Origin: Monomorium pharaonis
Lineage: Eukaryota > Arthropoda > Insecta > Hymenoptera > Formicidae
Reading direction: 5' to 3'
Assembly (NCBI RefSeq): GCF_013373865.1
Contig: NC_050468.1
Location: 3,035,914 to 3,099,913 of the forward strand
DNA: 64,000 bases
Position 1 is the first letter of the stretch, and each line of letters opens with the position of its first letter. Shown here one piece after another: positions 63,706 to 64,000 of the stretch. The notes beneath the pieces are model-generated. The model was not told the DNA's origin, made no database searches, and saw nothing but the letters and a program-made list of their open reading frames with translations. The position numbers were made by a program, and so were the translations under genes.

Positions 63706-64000
63706 GCTAAACTTTTATTGTGGCATTATTTTCTTCTATTGTCATGGCCCTTGAATACTTTTGTCTGCGGAAGGGTACTTAGTGGCGCAGATGATGATTA
63801 TGATATCACATGGAGAGTAGGGATGCATTTTCCCAAATTTTTGAAAACCGCGGTAAGTTTCATTTTGTCGAATCTCTTCAATACCGTTCCAAGATGCACA
63901 CGGTAACGATTGAACATCCCGTTGAAGGCGTAAGTATAAGTGTTAGTGCAAGTGTTATGTGCAGTGCAATGTGTAAAAAAGTAAATAATAATATTTTTTC
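63706..64000 (+). other. Edge sequence with donor-like sites, unassigned
   Basis: A 62-codon plus-strand frame (63718-63906) contains GRVLSGADDDYDITWRVG and passes over a good splice-donor-like gcggtaagtt at 63850. It could be an exon of an unrelated gene, but I do not recognise it and the window ends before any test is possible. Confidence 0.2.

Overview
The window is eukaryotic and almost certainly from an insect. The evidence is AT-rich intergenic DNA, GT-AG introns, arthropod TATA plus TCAGT initiators, Jockey/CR1/R1-type LINEs, Ty3/gypsy elements with a baculovirus-F-like env, and a Polinton-like DNA polymerase family that I associate with ants and wasps. The only recognisable host coding sequence is one exon of a collagen galactosyltransferase (COLGALT/GT25-like) gene on the minus strand near the right edge (62730-63072). 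Nearly everything else is transposon, transposon debris, satellite or unclassified intergenic DNA. No CRISPR array, prokaryotic operon or bacterial signal is present.

Layout. 0.5-1.4 kb is a hAT-type foldback MITE with a perfect 8-bp target duplication. 1.56-16.24 kb is bounded by matching inverted arrays of a ~180-bp dispersed repeat; the left array is interrupted by 2.9-9.6 kb. Inside lie a nested set of TIR elements at 5.0-7.7 kb (with a 5S-rRNA-like and a tRNA-like sequence), a TTAA-flanked MITE, a 664-bp palindrome, and an element carrying 146-bp and 198-bp tandem arrays. 16.4-20.7 kb is a decayed LINE (PHD-finger ORF1; endonuclease/RT ORF2). 20.7-24.5 kb is a Tc1/mariner-type element with ~1.14-kb inverted repeats and a transposase broken by one in-frame stop. 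A 500-N assembly gap follows. 25.0-33.9 kb is a degenerate env-bearing Ty3/gypsy (errantivirus-like) element with two extra ORFs, one antisense and one cysteine-rich. 33.9-35.2 kb is a second LINE.

35.4-38.2 kb holds more of the dispersed repeat, split by a 1.7-kb solo LTR. 40.2-45.1 kb is a minus-strand transposase pseudogene, probably Transib/RAG1-like, cut into three pieces by two related solo LTRs with 4-bp target duplications. 46.9-49.3 kb is an apparently intact DNA transposon with one 454-aa ORF between inverted arrays of a ~130-bp repeat; a deletion derivative lies at 11.85-12.60 kb. 49.6-50.25 kb is minisatellite DNA fused to 50.27-54.49 kb, a relic of a protein-primed-polymerase (Polinton/adintovirus/bidnavirus-like) element with divergent genes. 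54.7-56.7 kb is a minus-strand LINE with an uninterrupted RT ORF. 57.5-60.8 kb is an RNase-H-bearing LINE. The dispersed repeat returns at 61.25-61.92 kb, followed by the host exon.

The genes do not form a pathway; the window is a stack of selfish elements inserted into one another. The most unusual items are the 454-aa transposon and its deletion derivative, the polymerase element with its divergent promoter region, the antisense and cysteine-rich ORFs of the env-bearing retroelement, the RAG1-like pseudogene, and the 5S-like module. Family assignments rest on recognition of motifs by eye; no search was run.
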